DNA of 64,000 bases from Alphaproteobacteria bacterium (GTDB lineage: Bacteria; Pseudomonadota; Alphaproteobacteria; Geminicoccales; Geminicoccaceae). Below are positions 1 through 8,772 of this stretch, piece after piece. The stretch is from positions 36,038-100,037 of the forward strand of contig JALUAG010000109.1 in assembly GCA_027045875.1 (NCBI GenBank), in the 5' to 3' direction. The notes below the pieces were generated by a model. It saw only the letters and a program-made list of their open reading frames with translations, ran no database searches and was not told the DNA's origin. Every line of letters starts with the position of its first letter. Positions within the stretch are counted from its first letter, which is position 1. The translations under genes were made by a program, and so were the position numbers.

Positions 1-405
1 GCCATCCTCGAGGGCGGGATCCGCTACGTGATGGTGCCGGCCTTCCACAGTTCGGCCATCATCCGCGACGGCACGCCGGTGACGATGGGCGATCCCGCCG
101 GCTTCGTGATCCAGGGCGAGGACTGGAGCATCTATCACGCCGGCGACACCGCCCTGTTCTCGGACATGGCGCTCATCCAGCGGCTCTACCGGCCCCGCGT
201 CGGCCTCATTCCGATCGGCGACCGCTTCACCATGGGGCCAGAGACCGCGGCCGTCGCCTGCAACGAGTTCCTCGACCTCGAACTCGTCGTACCCATCCAC
301 TGGGGCACCTTCGATCTGCTGTCCGGGGATCCCGAGGATTTCCGGCGGCGGGTGACCTGCGGCGAGGTGCGGATCCTGGCGCCTGGCGAGACCCTCGAGC
401 GCTGA
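1..405 (+). CDS. metal-dependent hydrolase (UPF0173-like), 3' part
   Basis: C-terminal 134 residues of a metallo-beta-lactamase-fold hydrolase; the gene starts before the window, because the frame is open from base 1. Visible family features are the HAGDTALFSDM segment (metal-ligand Asp region), the PIGDRFTMGP loop and PIHWGTF near the end. These are typical of the UPF0173/YtkL group of Zn-dependent hydrolases of unknown physiological substrate. The N-terminal HxHxDH motif would lie outside the window. It ends 18 bases from the end of the convergent corC-like gene. Confidence 0.85.
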   Translation, partial: AILEGGIRYVMVPAFHSSAIIRDGTPVTMGDPAGFVIQGEDWSIYHAGDTALFSDMALIQRLYRPRVGLIPIGDRFTMGPETAAVACNEFLDLELVVPIHWGTFDLLSGDPEDFRRRVTCGEVRILAPGETLER

Positions 406-423
406 GCCGGCCGCCGGCGCGAC

Positions 424-1758
424 CTACGTCCCGGACGGCGAGCCGCCGCCGACCGCGGTCTCGAGGGGGCGGACCCGCAGGAGCGTGAGCTGGTGCCGCT
501 GGCGGCGCAGCACCTCGAACTCGAAGCCGTCGAAGACGAAGCGCTCGCCGGGTTCGGGGATGCGTTCGGCCTCGGCGATCACGAGACCGGCCACCGTCGC
601 CGCCTCCTCCTCCGGCAGCCTCCAGTCCATGCGCCGGTTGAGGTCGCGCACCGTGACCCGTCCCTCGACCAGCACGCTGCCGTCCGCCTCCACCTGGATG
701 CCGGCGGTCTCGACGTCGCGCTCGTCGACGATCTCGCCGACGATCTCCTCGAGGACGTCTTCGAGGGTCACGAGCCCGAGCAGGCTGCCGTATTCGTCCA
801 CCACGAGCGCGAGGTGCTCGCGCCGCCTGCGGAATGCGAGCAGCTGATGGAGCAGGGAGGTGGTCTCGGGGATGAACCAGGGCGGGCTCGCGAGGCGCTC
901 GAGGTCGAGTTCGGCGGTCTCCGGCCCCGCACGCCAGGCTGCCGCCAGCACGTCCTTGGCGTGGATCACGCCGATGATCCGGTCGGGCTCGCCGCGCCAG
1001 ATGGGAAAGCGGCTGTAGGGGCTGCTGGCGATCGTCTCGACCACCTCGGCCAGCGGCCGATCGGCGTCGATGGTCACCATCTGGCGGCGATGCGTCATCA
1101 CCTCCCGCACCTCGACCTCCGAGAGGTCGAGGATGGCGTCCAGCATGTCCCGTTCCTGCTTGAGCATGGCTCCGTGCCGGTGGGAGGCGAGGATGAGACC
1201 CCGCAGCTCGTCGGCGGTCGGCACCTCGATGTGCGGCGAGCGGTCGAGGCCGAGGACATGGAGGATGGAGCGGACGGCGCGGCTGAGCAGCCAGTTCAGG
1301 GGAAACAGCAGGAGGTAGAAGCCGTGCAGGGGGATCGAGGCCCACAGGGAGATCTTCTCCGCATGGCGGATGGCGATCGTCTTGGGCACCTGCTCGCCGA
1401 TCACGATGTGCATCGAAGAGAAGGCGAGGAAGCCGACGAGGAAGGCCGTCGCCTTCAGGGTCTGATCGCCGAGGCCCACCACCGCGAACGCGGGCTCGAG
1501 GAGGCTCGCGACGAACGGCTCGCCGACCCACCCCAGACCCAGCGCGCTCATCGTGTTGCCGAGCTGGCAGGCGGCCAGATAGGAATCGATCCGCTGAACG
1601 ATGTGGTTGGCGAGGCGCGCCCGCAGGGAACCGCTTTCGGCCAGCTGCTGCATCCGCACCGGCCGGACCTTGACCATCGCGAACTCGGCGGCCACGAACA
1701 TGCCGTTGGCCGCCAGCAGCAGCACGACGAGAAGGACGGTCACCAGCACATCGACCAT
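424..1758 (-). CDS. CorC/HlyC-family membrane protein with CBS domains
   Basis: 444-residue protein. An N-terminal DUF21/CNNM transmembrane domain (about residues 1-190) starts with a hydrophobic helix (VLVTVLLVVLLLAANGMF) and contains the conserved GEQVPK segment. A tandem CBS pair follows (about 205-330, with VREVMTHRR and VVDEYGSLLGLVTLEDVLEE). The C-terminal CorC_HlyC domain carries VEGRVTVRDLN and the AATVAGL segment. Family members (CorC, TlyC) are linked to Mg/Co efflux; the name hemolysin is historical. It lies 70 bases downstream of aroB on the same strand, the usual alphaproteobacterial order xerD/aroK-aroB-corC, and is probably co-transcribed. The transported ion cannot be read from sequence. 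Confidence 0.9.
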   Translation of the reverse strand: MVDVLVTVLLVVLLLAANGMFVAAEFAMVKVRPVRMQQLAESGSLRARLANHIVQRIDSYLAACQLGNTMSALGLGWVGEPFVASLLEPAFAVVGLGDQTLKATAFLVGFLAFSSMHIVIGEQVPKTIAIRHAEKISLWASIPLHGFYLLLFPLNWLLSRAVRSILHVLGLDRSPHIEVPTADELRGLILASHRHGAMLKQERDMLDAILDLSEVEVREVMTHRRQMVTIDADRPLAEVVETIASSPYSRFPIWRGEPDRIIGVIHAKDVLAAAWRAGPETAELDLERLASPPWFIPETTSLLHQLLAFRRRREHLALVVDEYGSLLGLVTLEDVLEEIVGEIVDERDVETAGIQVEADGSVLVEGRVTVRDLNRRMDWRLPEEEAATVAGLVIAEAERIPEPGERFVFDGFEFEVLRRQRHQLTLLRVRPLETAVGGGSPSGT

Positions 1759-1828
1759 CCGTCGGTTCCCTCGCCGGACGACCGGAGGGGCAGCGGCCCT
1801 CGGTGGTCTTCTTCCTGCATCGTCGGTC

Positions 1829-2938
1829 TCAGTCCGCGGCCAGGAGCTCGAGCAGCACGTCCGTCCGCACCGCCTCCGTCAGCATGGCCTCGCCGATGCC
1901 CCGCCAGAGCACGAAGCGCAGGCGGCCGGCGGCGATCTTCTTGTCGTGCCGCATGCTCGCGAGCAGCGCCTCGGGGGCGAAGGCGAGGTCGCGGTCGCGC
2001 GGCGACACGGGAAGCCCGACCGTCTCGAGATGGCGGCGCAGACGCCGCGTATCGGCCTCGGGAGCGAGCCCGAGGCGGGCCGAGAGCGAGGCCGCCCTGA
2101 CCATGCCGATGGCCACCGCCTCGCCGTGCAGCAGCCGCGAGCCGTACCCCGCCAGAGCCTCGTAGGCATGGGCGAAGGTATGGCCGAAATTGAGAAGGGC
2201 CCGTTCGCCGCTCTCCTCGCGTTCGTCGCGGGCGACGATCTCGGCCTTGATCTCGAGGGCGCGGCGGACGGCCCGCACCCGCGCGCCGGGATCGCCCGCG
2301 AGCAGGGCGGGACCGTGCGCCTCGAGCCAGGCGAAGAAGGCGGCATCGCGGATGCAGCCGTATTTCACGATCTCGGCGTAGCCCGCCCGCAGCTCCCGCG
2401 CCGGCAGGCTGTCGAGCACCGAGACGTCGACGACGACCGCCCGCGGCTGCTTGAACGCGCCCACGAGGTTCTTGCCGTGGCGGGTGTTGATGCCGGTCTT
2501 GCCACCCACCGCGCTGTCCACCTGGGCGAGCAGGGTGGTCGGGATCTGCACGTAGTCCACGCCGCGCAGCACGACGGCGGCGGCAAAGCCGGCGAGATCG
2601 CCCACGACGCCGCCGCCCAAAGCGAGGATGGCCGAGTGCCGCTCGATGCCCCGTTCGAGCAGGGCCTCGATCAGCCGTTCGAGACCGGCGAAGCTCTTGC
2701 TCGATTCTCCCGCCGGGACCGGCAGGGTCTCGACGGCGAGGCCGGCCTCGCCGAGGCCGGCCGACAGGCGTGCCGGATGGGGGGTCGCCAAGAGACCGGC
2801 GTCGGTGACCAGGAACACCCGCGGTGTGCGCAGCAGAGGGGCGATCAGCTCTCCGGCCCGCTCCAGCAGACCCGCACCCAGATGGATCGGGTAGCTGCGA
2901 TCGCCGAGGCGGACGACGAGCGCGGGTTCGTCGCTCAT
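1829..2938 (-). CDS. aroB: 3-dehydroquinate synthase
   Basis: 369 residues, normal length for AroB. It converts DAHP to 3-dehydroquinate, step two of the shikimate pathway, using NAD and a divalent metal. Visible motifs are the NAD-binding GGGVVGDLAGFAA, the PTTLLAQVDSAVGGKTGIN active-site segment, and the metal-ligand histidines in GHTFAHAYE and LLHGEAVAIGM. Its ATG lies in an ATGA overlap with the aroK stop, so the two are translationally coupled. A much longer upstream reading frame is antisense to other genes and was discarded. Confidence 0.96.
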   Translation of the reverse strand: MSDEPALVVRLGDRSYPIHLGAGLLERAGELIAPLLRTPRVFLVTDAGLLATPHPARLSAGLGEAGLAVETLPVPAGESSKSFAGLERLIEALLERGIERHSAILALGGGVVGDLAGFAAAVVLRGVDYVQIPTTLLAQVDSAVGGKTGINTRHGKNLVGAFKQPRAVVVDVSVLDSLPARELRAGYAEIVKYGCIRDAAFFAWLEAHGPALLAGDPGARVRAVRRALEIKAEIVARDEREESGERALLNFGHTFAHAYEALAGYGSRLLHGEAVAIGMVRAASLSARLGLAPEADTRRLRRHLETVGLPVSPRDRDLAFAPEALLASMRHDKKIAAGRLRFVLWRGIGEAMLTEAVRTDVLLELLAAD

Positions 2939-3510
2939 GACCGGCGGGCCCGGTCCGCCAGCAGATCCCGGATCCGCGTCACCACCACCTCCACCGGCTG
3001 CTCGCCGGTGTCCACCACGAGATCGGCTTCGGCGTAGAGCGGATAGCGCTCCTCCATGAGCCGGCGCAGCACCCGGCGGGGATCCTCCTTGGCTAGCAGC
3101 GGCCGGGCGTGGCGCCGTCGCTCGGTGCGGCGCAGCAGCGTCTCCAGATCCGCCCGCAGCCAGATTGAGACGGCACCCTCCTTGACGAGGCGCCGCACCT
3201 CGGGATCCACGAAGGCGCCGCCACCGAGCGCGAGCACGCCCGGCGGATCGCGCATCAGGCGGGCGATCACCCGCCGCTCGAGATCGCGGAACGCGGCCTC
3301 GCCGTACACCTCGAAGATGTCGGGAATGCCCATCCCGGCGGCGGCGGCGATCTCCTCGTCGGCATCGCAGAAGGAGACCCCGAGCAGCCGCGCGAGCCGC
3401 CGTCCGACCACCGTCTTGCCGGCTCCCATGAGACCCACGAGCACGACCGGCCACGCCCTCGCCCGCGGGGGTGCGGCGGTCGCTTCGGCATCGGGGACGA
3501 GCTCGGACAT
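2935..3510 (-). CDS. aroK: shikimate kinase
   Basis: 191 residues. It phosphorylates shikimate with ATP. The Walker A loop GLMGAGKT sits at about residues 28-35, the shikimate-binding CDADEEIA follows at about 50, GLGGGAF-type GGGAFVDPEV comes next, and the lid region RRHARPLL is visible. About 25 N-terminal residues precede the core, which is common in alphaproteobacteria. It heads the aroK-aroB pair, and a sigma70-like promoter lies about 30 bases upstream. It is divergent from the small membrane protein gene. Confidence 0.95.
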   Translation of the reverse strand: MSELVPDAEATAAPPRARAWPVVLVGLMGAGKTVVGRRLARLLGVSFCDADEEIAAAAGMGIPDIFEVYGEAAFRDLERRVIARLMRDPPGVLALGGGAFVDPEVRRLVKEGAVSIWLRADLETLLRRTERRRHARPLLAKEDPRRVLRRLMEERYPLYAEADLVVDTGEQPVEVVVTRIRDLLADRARRS

Positions 3511-3541
3511 CGGGCGCGTTGCAACTCCATCCTGCCACCGA

Positions 3542-3570
3542 TATAAACCGTCGCCGAGACGCGGACGCAA
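3542..3570 (-). promoter_or_regulatory. candidate sigma70-type promoter of aroKB
   Basis: Reading the minus strand, a -35-like TTGCGT (3570-3565) is followed after 17 bases by TTTATA (3547-3542). This is one of few AT-rich spots in the divergent aroK spacer. The distance to the aroK ATG is about 30 bases. Assignment is by consensus match only. Confidence 0.45.
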
Positions 3571-3640
3571 CCCTTCGTCCCGGCAATGGGTTCCCGGCAC
3601 GGCGGTGCCTGCCTGTCGGGACCCATCCGGTTCGGGGATT

Positions 3641-3781
3641 ATGGGCAGCTTCAGCCGAATTCTGATCCTCCTCGCCGTCGTCCTCCTCCTCGGTGGCCTC
3701 ATCTTCGTCGTCACCTGGGACATCCCGCCGCCCACACGGCAGGTCGAGACGGTGATCCCGGACGAACGCCTGCCGCGCTGA
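3641..3781 (+). CDS. small single-pass membrane protein
   Basis: 46 residues. One hydrophobic segment (residues 7-24, ILILLAVVLLLGGLIFVV) is followed by TWDIPPPTRQVETVIPDE, a Pro-rich periplasmic-looking tail. Short proteins with this layout occur upstream of xerD in related alphaproteobacteria; that is recalled, not checked. It ends 12 bases before the next gene, suggesting one transcript with the exported protein and xerD. Function unknown. A longer in-frame reading would run antisense through aroK, so the ATG next to the spacer was chosen. Confidence 0.7.
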   Translation: MGSFSRILILLAVVLLLGGLIFVVTWDIPPPTRQVETVIPDERLPR

Positions 3782-3793
3782 GCGGGCACCGTC

Positions 3794-5449
3794 ATGCCGA
3801 TCCGTCCGCTCCTTCTGGCCCTGGCCGTCCTTCTCGCGGCATCCGCGGCAGGCGGCCAGGAGACCCCCCGCCGCCTGCTGCCACCCGCCGCGCCGCAACC
3901 GCCGGAGACGGCATCGCAGCCGGCACCGCCGTCTGCCGCGACCGAGCCGCCCATCCGCAGCGAGGCCATCGGCGCGCCCTCCCTCTCCACGGTCGGTCTC
4001 GGCAGACCCGCCTTCGGCTTCGCGGGGCCGCTCTGGCCCGATGCCGACCCCGAACGCCTGCTGGCGCTGTTCGAGCGGCTGCCCGAACGCCTGGCGCTGC
4101 CGGCCCTGCGCGAGCTCGCCCGGCGGCTGCTGACCGTGCCCGGACCACCGATCGACAACGGGCTCGCGCTGCTGCTGGCCCGGGCCCGCACCCTCGAGCA
4201 TATCGGCGATCCGCGTCTGGCGGCGGAACTGCTGGCCGCCCCCGGCGAGGCAGAGGGGCGGGCGATGCGCGAGGAGAACGCCCTCGTGGCGTTGGCCGCT
4301 GCCGGCCGCAGCGCCGAGGCCTGCGCACTCGCCGAAGGGGCCGCCGACGAGGCCGTCCGCCTCGCGGCGGTGCGCATCGTCTGCGCTCTGCGGGCGGGGG
4401 ATGCCGGTCTCGCCGGCCTGCGTCTCGAGCTCGCCCGCGAGCGCGGTCTCGTCTTCACCCCCGACTTCCTCGCCATGCTGGAGGCGGCGCGGGCCGGCCG
4501 GCCGCTGTCGGTGACCCTGCCCACCGCCGTCGAACGTCCGGCCGTCCTGCTGCTGATCGCCGGTCTGCCGGTGGGGGAGGCACGGGTGGAGGGCGAGCTC
4601 GCCGCCGATCCGGCGATGCTCGCGGCACTGGCGCGCAACCCGCGGACGCCGGCCCGCATCCGGCTGCGTGCGGCCGAGGCCGCGGCCGCCGCGGGCTGGC
4701 TGGACGCCGACGGCCTGCGCGGCGTCTATCTCGAGGCCGCCACGGAAGGCGATCCCTCGCGCGCGGGCGAGCGGGCGGGGCTCGTGGCGCGGCTCGCCGC
4801 CGAGACGGTACCGGCCGCCCGGGCGGCGCTCCTGGTGGAGGCGGTGGAGGCGCGGGCGGCGGGCATCGAGCGGCTCTACTGGCTGCGGGTGCTCGCTCCC
4901 TACGCCCGCACCCTGATCCCCGATCCGGCCCTCGACTGGGCCGCGGAGGCGGTACTGCTCGGCCTGCTGGCGGCGGGAGAGACCGCCACCGTCGCGGACT
5001 GGGCGGCGCTCCTCGAGCGGCGGGTGGAGGCGACCGGCGAGGGGCGACCGGCCCGGGCGCGCATCGCCCGCCTGCTGGCGCTCGCCGGTCTGCGGCCGCT
5101 GCCGCCGGAGCTCGGGATGCCGGACGATCGCCGGCGCCTGCTGTTCGCCACCCTGGCCGAGGGGCTCGGCCTCAGCCTGCCGCCGGCGGACGGGGTGTGG
5201 CTGCTGGCGAACGAGGTCACGGGTGCCGCCGAGGCGCCGCCCCTGTTCCTGTGGCTGGAGCTCGAGGCGGCGCGCGATGAGGGTCGGGCGGGCGAGGGGC
5301 TGCTCGCGGCCCTGGCGCTGCTCGGCGATGCGCCGGAGGGCGCGGCACCGCTCGCGCTGTGGCAGGCCCTGCGCGGCCTCGTCGCCCTGGGCGAGGAGGC
5401 GACGGCGCGGGCGGCGGCGGTCGAGCTCGCCCTCGTCTGGCGGCTGTGA
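3794..5449 (+). CDS. exported alanine/leucine-rich helical protein of unknown function
   Basis: 551 residues with a clear Sec signal peptide (about 1-20, MPIRPLLLALAVLLAASAAGG). A Pro-rich linker follows, then a long all-helical region of short amphipathic helices suggestive of TPR/HEAT-like repeats. No catalytic motif was found. Its TGA overlaps the xerD ATG by one base (TGATG), so it is coupled to xerD. Genes in this position in Rhodospirillales are annotated hypothetical. A role in the cell envelope is only inferred from the signal peptide. Confidence 0.8.
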   Translation: MPIRPLLLALAVLLAASAAGGQETPRRLLPPAAPQPPETASQPAPPSAATEPPIRSEAIGAPSLSTVGLGRPAFGFAGPLWPDADPERLLALFERLPERLALPALRELARRLLTVPGPPIDNGLALLLARARTLEHIGDPRLAAELLAAPGEAEGRAMREENALVALAAAGRSAEACALAEGAADEAVRLAAVRIVCALRAGDAGLAGLRLELARERGLVFTPDFLAMLEAARAGRPLSVTLPTAVERPAVLLLIAGLPVGEARVEGELAADPAMLAALARNPRTPARIRLRAAEAAAAAGWLDADGLRGVYLEAATEGDPSRAGERAGLVARLAAETVPAARAALLVEAVEARAAGIERLYWLRVLAPYARTLIPDPALDWAAEAVLLGLLAAGETATVADWAALLERRVEATGEGRPARARIARLLALAGLRPLPPELGMPDDRRRLLFATLAEGLGLSLPPADGVWLLANEVTGAAEAPPLFLWLELEAARDEGRAGEGLLAALALLGDAPEGAAPLALWQALRGLVALGEEATARAAAVELALVWRL

Positions 5450-6441
5450 TGGCGGGGCTCGAACGGTTCCTCGAGATGCTGGTGGTGGAGCGGGGCGCCT
5501 CGCCCAACACCCTCGACGCCTACCGCCGTGATCTCGAGGATTTCGGCCGCTTCCTCCACCCCCGCCAGGCGCGGCCGGAGACCGCGACGGCGGAGGACGT
5601 GCGGGCCTGGCTCGCCGATCTCGGCGAGCGGGGGTTCGCCGCCACCACCGTCGCCCGTCGGTTGTCGGCCCTGCGGCACTTCTACCGCTTCCTGTTCCTC
5701 GAGGGGGAGCGCCGCGACGATCCCACGAGCCGGATCGACCGGCCGCGCACGCGCCGGCCCCTGCCGCGTCTGCTGAGCCCCGAGGAGGTGGCGGCGCTGC
5801 TGGTCGCCGCGGCCGGGCGGCCCGGTCCCGAGGGGGTCCGTCTGCTGGCGCTTCTGGAGCTGCTCTACGCCACCGGGCTGCGGGTGAGCGAACTCGTGGG
5901 CCTCCGGTGCGGGGCGCTGGCACCGGATCTGCGCTCTCTCAGGGTCGTCGGCAAGGGTGGCAAGGAGCGCCTCGTGCCCATCGGCGGCCGGGCGCGGGCG
6001 GCCCTGCGCGAATGGCTCGCCATCCGCCCCGAACGGGACGCCCGCGGGCGGCCGATCCCCTGGCTGTTCCCCTCCCGGGGGAAGAGCGGCCACCTCACCC
6101 GCCAGCGGGCGCTGCAGCTCGTCAAGGAGCTGGCCGCGGAATGCGGCCTCGATCCGGCGCGCCTGTCGCCGCACGTCCTGCGCCACGCCTTCGCCACCCA
6201 TCTCCTCGAAGGGGGCGCGGACCTGCGGGCGGTACAGGCCCTGCTCGGCCACGCCGACATCGCCACCACCCAGATCTACACCCATCTCCAGACCGAACGG
6301 CTGGCGCAGGTCGTGACGCAGCATCATCCTCTTGCTAGGAAGGCGCCTCAAGAGGGGGCTGCGGTGCGGTGCAGCAAGACCGGGTCGGACCGCGAGCACC
6401 GATCGCCAGCCGAACATGAGCAGCCGAAGGAGCACCGATGA
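5449..6441 (+). CDS. xerD: tyrosine recombinase XerD
   Basis: 330 residues. It resolves chromosome dimers at dif together with XerC. The N-terminal SAM-like core-binding domain (about 1-90) starts FLEMLVVERGASPNT. The catalytic domain has the complete set: R145 (ATGLRVSEL), K169 (GKGGKER), H242 and R245 (HVLRH), H268 (LLGH) and nucleophile Y277 (QIYTH). After the usual end (LAQVVTQHHPLA) it carries about 35 extra charged residues that run into the start of the next gene. Its ATG overlaps the previous stop by one base. XerC is the alternative, but the aroK-linked position favours XerD. Confidence 0.92.
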   Translation: MAGLERFLEMLVVERGASPNTLDAYRRDLEDFGRFLHPRQARPETATAEDVRAWLADLGERGFAATTVARRLSALRHFYRFLFLEGERRDDPTSRIDRPRTRRPLPRLLSPEEVAALLVAAAGRPGPEGVRLLALLELLYATGLRVSELVGLRCGALAPDLRSLRVVGKGGKERLVPIGGRARAALREWLAIRPERDARGRPIPWLFPSRGKSGHLTRQRALQLVKELAAECGLDPARLSPHVLRHAFATHLLEGGADLRAVQALLGHADIATTQIYTHLQTERLAQVVTQHHPLARKAPQEGAAVRCSKTGSDREHRSPAEHEQPKEHR

Positions 6442-7424
6442 GTTTCAAGATCGTGGAGGAGGCCACGCCTCGTCTCAACCGTTCGGAACTGGCCGTGCCG
6501 GGCTCGAGCCCGCAGCTGTTCGAGAAGGCGGCGAAATCGGCCGCCGACGTCATCTTCCTCGATCTCGAGGACGCGGTGGCGCCGGACAAGAAGGAGGAGG
6601 CGCGCCGCAACGTGATCGAGGCCCTCAACGACATCGACTGGGGCAACAAGACCATCAGCGTGCGCATCAACGGTCTCGACACCCACTACATGTACCGGGA
6701 CGTGGTGGAGGTGCTGGAACGGACCGGCGACCGGCTCGATCTCTTCATGATCCCCAAGGTCGGCACCGCCGCCGACGTCTATGCGGTGGACATGCTGGTG
6801 ACCCAGGTGGAGCAGGCCAAGGGGCGCAAGAAGCGGATCGGCTTCGAGCTCATCATCGAGACCGCGCTCGGCATGCAGAACGTGCATGAGATCGCCGGCG
6901 CCAGCCCGCGCAACGAATCGCTGCATTTCGGCGTTGCCGACTACGCCGCCTCGACCCGCGCCCGCACCACCAACATCGGCGGCGTCAACCCCGACTACAG
7001 CGTCCTCACCGATCCCCTCGGGGAGGACGGGCGGCGGGAGGTCCACTGGGGCGACATGTGGCACTACGCCATCGCCCGCATGGTGGTGGCCGCGCGTGCC
7101 AACGGCCTGCGTCCCATCGACGGACCGTTCGGCGACTTCTCCGACGCCGACGGCTACCGGGCGGCGGCGCGGCGGGCGGCGGCCCTCGGCTGCGAGGGCA
7201 AATGGGCCATCCATCCCTCGCAGATCGGGCTCGCCAACGAGGTCTTCAGCCCCTCCGAGAAGGAGGTGGAGCGGGCGCGGCGCATCCTCGCCGCCATGGA
7301 GGAGGCGTCCCGCGAGGGGCGTGGCGCGGTGAGCCTCGACGGGCGGCTGATCGACATCGCCTCCATCCGTCAGGCCCAGGCGCTGGTGGCCAAGGCCGAC
7401 CAGATCACCGCGGCCGGCGGCTGA
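6438..7424 (+). CDS. mcl: L-malyl-CoA / beta-methylmalyl-CoA lyase
   Basis: 328 residues of the HpcH/HpaI-CitE superfamily. It cleaves malyl-CoA to glyoxylate and acetyl-CoA, or beta-methylmalyl-CoA to glyoxylate and propionyl-CoA. Conserved segments are DVIFLDLEDAVAPDKK (metal-ligand region), VRINGLDT, IPKVG, IIETALG, DYAAS and KWAIHPSQI. The overall pattern closely follows Rhodobacter Mcl1. A strong ribosome site (AAGGAG) precedes the ATG, which overlaps the xerD stop as ATGA. With the methylmalonyl-CoA mutase near 27-31 kb it fits an ethylmalonyl-CoA-type carbon route; that link is inference, since key markers of the route are not in the window. Confidence 0.9.
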   Translation: MSFKIVEEATPRLNRSELAVPGSSPQLFEKAAKSAADVIFLDLEDAVAPDKKEEARRNVIEALNDIDWGNKTISVRINGLDTHYMYRDVVEVLERTGDRLDLFMIPKVGTAADVYAVDMLVTQVEQAKGRKKRIGFELIIETALGMQNVHEIAGASPRNESLHFGVADYAASTRARTTNIGGVNPDYSVLTDPLGEDGRREVHWGDMWHYAIARMVVAARANGLRPIDGPFGDFSDADGYRAAARRAAALGCEGKWAIHPSQIGLANEVFSPSEKEVERARRILAAMEEASREGRGAVSLDGRLIDIASIRQAQALVAKADQITAAGG

Positions 7425-7432
7425 CCGGACAT

Positions 7433-7475
7433 TGCGGGCGGCGGGCCGGCATCGGCCCCGGCCAGCCGCCGTCGG
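7433..7475. terminator. GC hairpin between convergent mcl and paaD
   Basis: The short convergent spacer holds an inverted repeat (GGCGGC near 7440, GCCGCC near 7468) with further GC pairing between. It could end transcription from either side. There is no T-tract, so the call is weak. Confidence 0.3.
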
Positions 7476-7485
7476 GCCGCGCGCC

Positions 7486-8001
7486 TCAGAGGCACTTGAA
7501 GTACTCGAAGGGCTCGCGGCAGTGGCGGCAGCGGTAGAGCGCCTTGCAGGCGGTGGAGCCGAATTCGGCGATGCGCTCGGTATCGGTGGACTCGCAGCGC
7601 GGACAGGGGACCGCCGGTCCGGCGCCGAAGAGGGCCGCGCGTCCGCTGCCCGGAACCGGCGGGGCGATGCCGGCTTCCCTGAGCTTGCGGCGCCCCTCCT
7701 CGCTGATCCAGTCGGTGGTCCAGGCGGGGCTGAGCACGGTCTCGATGCGGGCATGCGGAAAGCCCGCCCGGTCGAGGGCCGCCCGGATCTGGAGCTCGAT
7801 CAGCCGGGTGGCCGGGCAGCCCGAATAGGTCGGGGTGATGCGCACCACCGGATCGCCCGTCTCGTCCGCGACGACCTCGCGCACGATACCGAGATCGACG
7901 ATCGTGACATAGGGAATCTCGGGATCCTCGACCTCGGCCAGGGCCTGCCAGATCCGGTGGTAACGGGGATCGGCGGTTTCCGGCCCGGTGCCCGGGCTCA
8001 C
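7486..8001 (-). CDS. paaD: phenylacetyl-CoA epoxidase subunit PaaD (Fe-S maturation factor)
   Basis: 171 residues. The N-terminal DUF59/MIP18 domain (VEDPEIPYVTIVDLGIV, then YSGCPAT with the conserved Cys) is followed by the C-terminal zinc-ribbon region with CPRCES and the signature YRCRHCREPFEYFKCL. It is thought to help assemble the metal or Fe-S centres of the epoxidase. The start chosen is the GTG in the GTGA overlap with the paaC stop. Upstream in-frame alternatives lie inside paaC. Confidence 0.9.
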   Translation of the reverse strand: MSPGTGPETADPRYHRIWQALAEVEDPEIPYVTIVDLGIVREVVADETGDPVVRITPTYSGCPATRLIELQIRAALDRAGFPHARIETVLSPAWTTDWISEEGRRKLREAGIAPPVPGSGRAALFGAGPAVPCPRCESTDTERIAEFGSTACKALYRCRHCREPFEYFKCL

Positions 8002-8762
8002 CAGGCCCTCGCGTCCGGGTAGGCGCGCTGCAGGAACTGCATCTCGGCGAGGATGTAGCCCAGATGTTCCGTGTGCATGCGCCCGTCCTTGCCGCCCGAC
8101 TGCATCCAGCCCTCGGCCGGTCGGGTGAGGGTGGCCTCGCGGAGCACGGCGTCCACCCGCCGGTCCCAGCCCTCCCGCAGCCGCGCGAGATCGGGGGCGA
8201 TGCCGGCCTCCCGCATCGCCTCGTCGAGCGCGTCCGGAGTGAACAGCTCGCCCGTATACATCCACAGATCCTCGAGCGCCTTCTGCATCCGGCGGTGGCT
8301 CTCCTCGGTGCCGTCCCCGAGCCGGATCACCCATTCCCCGGCATGGCGCAGGTGGTAGGTCACTTCCTTGAGGGACTTCTCGGCGATGGCGGCGAGACGC
8401 CGATCCGCCGACTCCCGGAGTGCCCCGTAGAGTTCGAAATCGAAGGCCGAGATCAGGAACAGGCGGCCGATGGCGTGGGCGAAATCGCCGTTCGGCAGCT
8501 CCACGATCAGGGCGCAGCGATAGTCCAGCACGTCCCGGCGGTAGGCGAGGGCGTCCTCGTCCCGGCCGGCGCCCTCGAGCTCGCCGGCATAGCCCAGGAA
8601 CAGCCGCGCCTGGCCGATGAGGTCGAGCGCCACGTTGACGAGCGCCATCTCCTCCTCGAGCGCCGGCGCGTTGCCCAGCATCTCGCTCAGCCGGTGACCC
8701 AGGATCAGGCTGTTGTCGCCGAGGCGCAGCAGATATTCGAAACGGGCTCTGTCCTCCGCCAT
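7998..8762 (-). CDS. paaC: phenylacetyl-CoA 1,2-epoxidase subunit PaaC
   Basis: 254 residues. It is the structural, ferritin-like non-catalytic partner of PaaA in the epoxidase that makes ring-1,2-epoxyphenylacetyl-CoA. Conserved stretches are LLRLGDNSLILGHRLSE at the start, VALDLIGQAR and LRHAGEWVIRLGDGT in the middle, and LGYILAEMQFLQRAYP at the end. An ATG with GAGG 8 bases upstream was preferred over the GTG two codons earlier. It overlaps paaD by four bases. Confidence 0.92.
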   Translation of the reverse strand: MAEDRARFEYLLRLGDNSLILGHRLSEMLGNAPALEEEMALVNVALDLIGQARLFLGYAGELEGAGRDEDALAYRRDVLDYRCALIVELPNGDFAHAIGRLFLISAFDFELYGALRESADRRLAAIAEKSLKEVTYHLRHAGEWVIRLGDGTEESHRRMQKALEDLWMYTGELFTPDALDEAMREAGIAPDLARLREGWDRRVDAVLREATLTRPAEGWMQSGGKDGRMHTEHLGYILAEMQFLQRAYPDARAW

Positions 8763-8772
8763 CGCCACCGCC

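Noticed and set aside
1829..5923. Very long open frame on the minus strand covering aroB and several plus-strand genes
   Set aside because: Only its last 369 codons are aroB. The rest is antisense to aroK-region and xerD genes, an artefact of high GC content.
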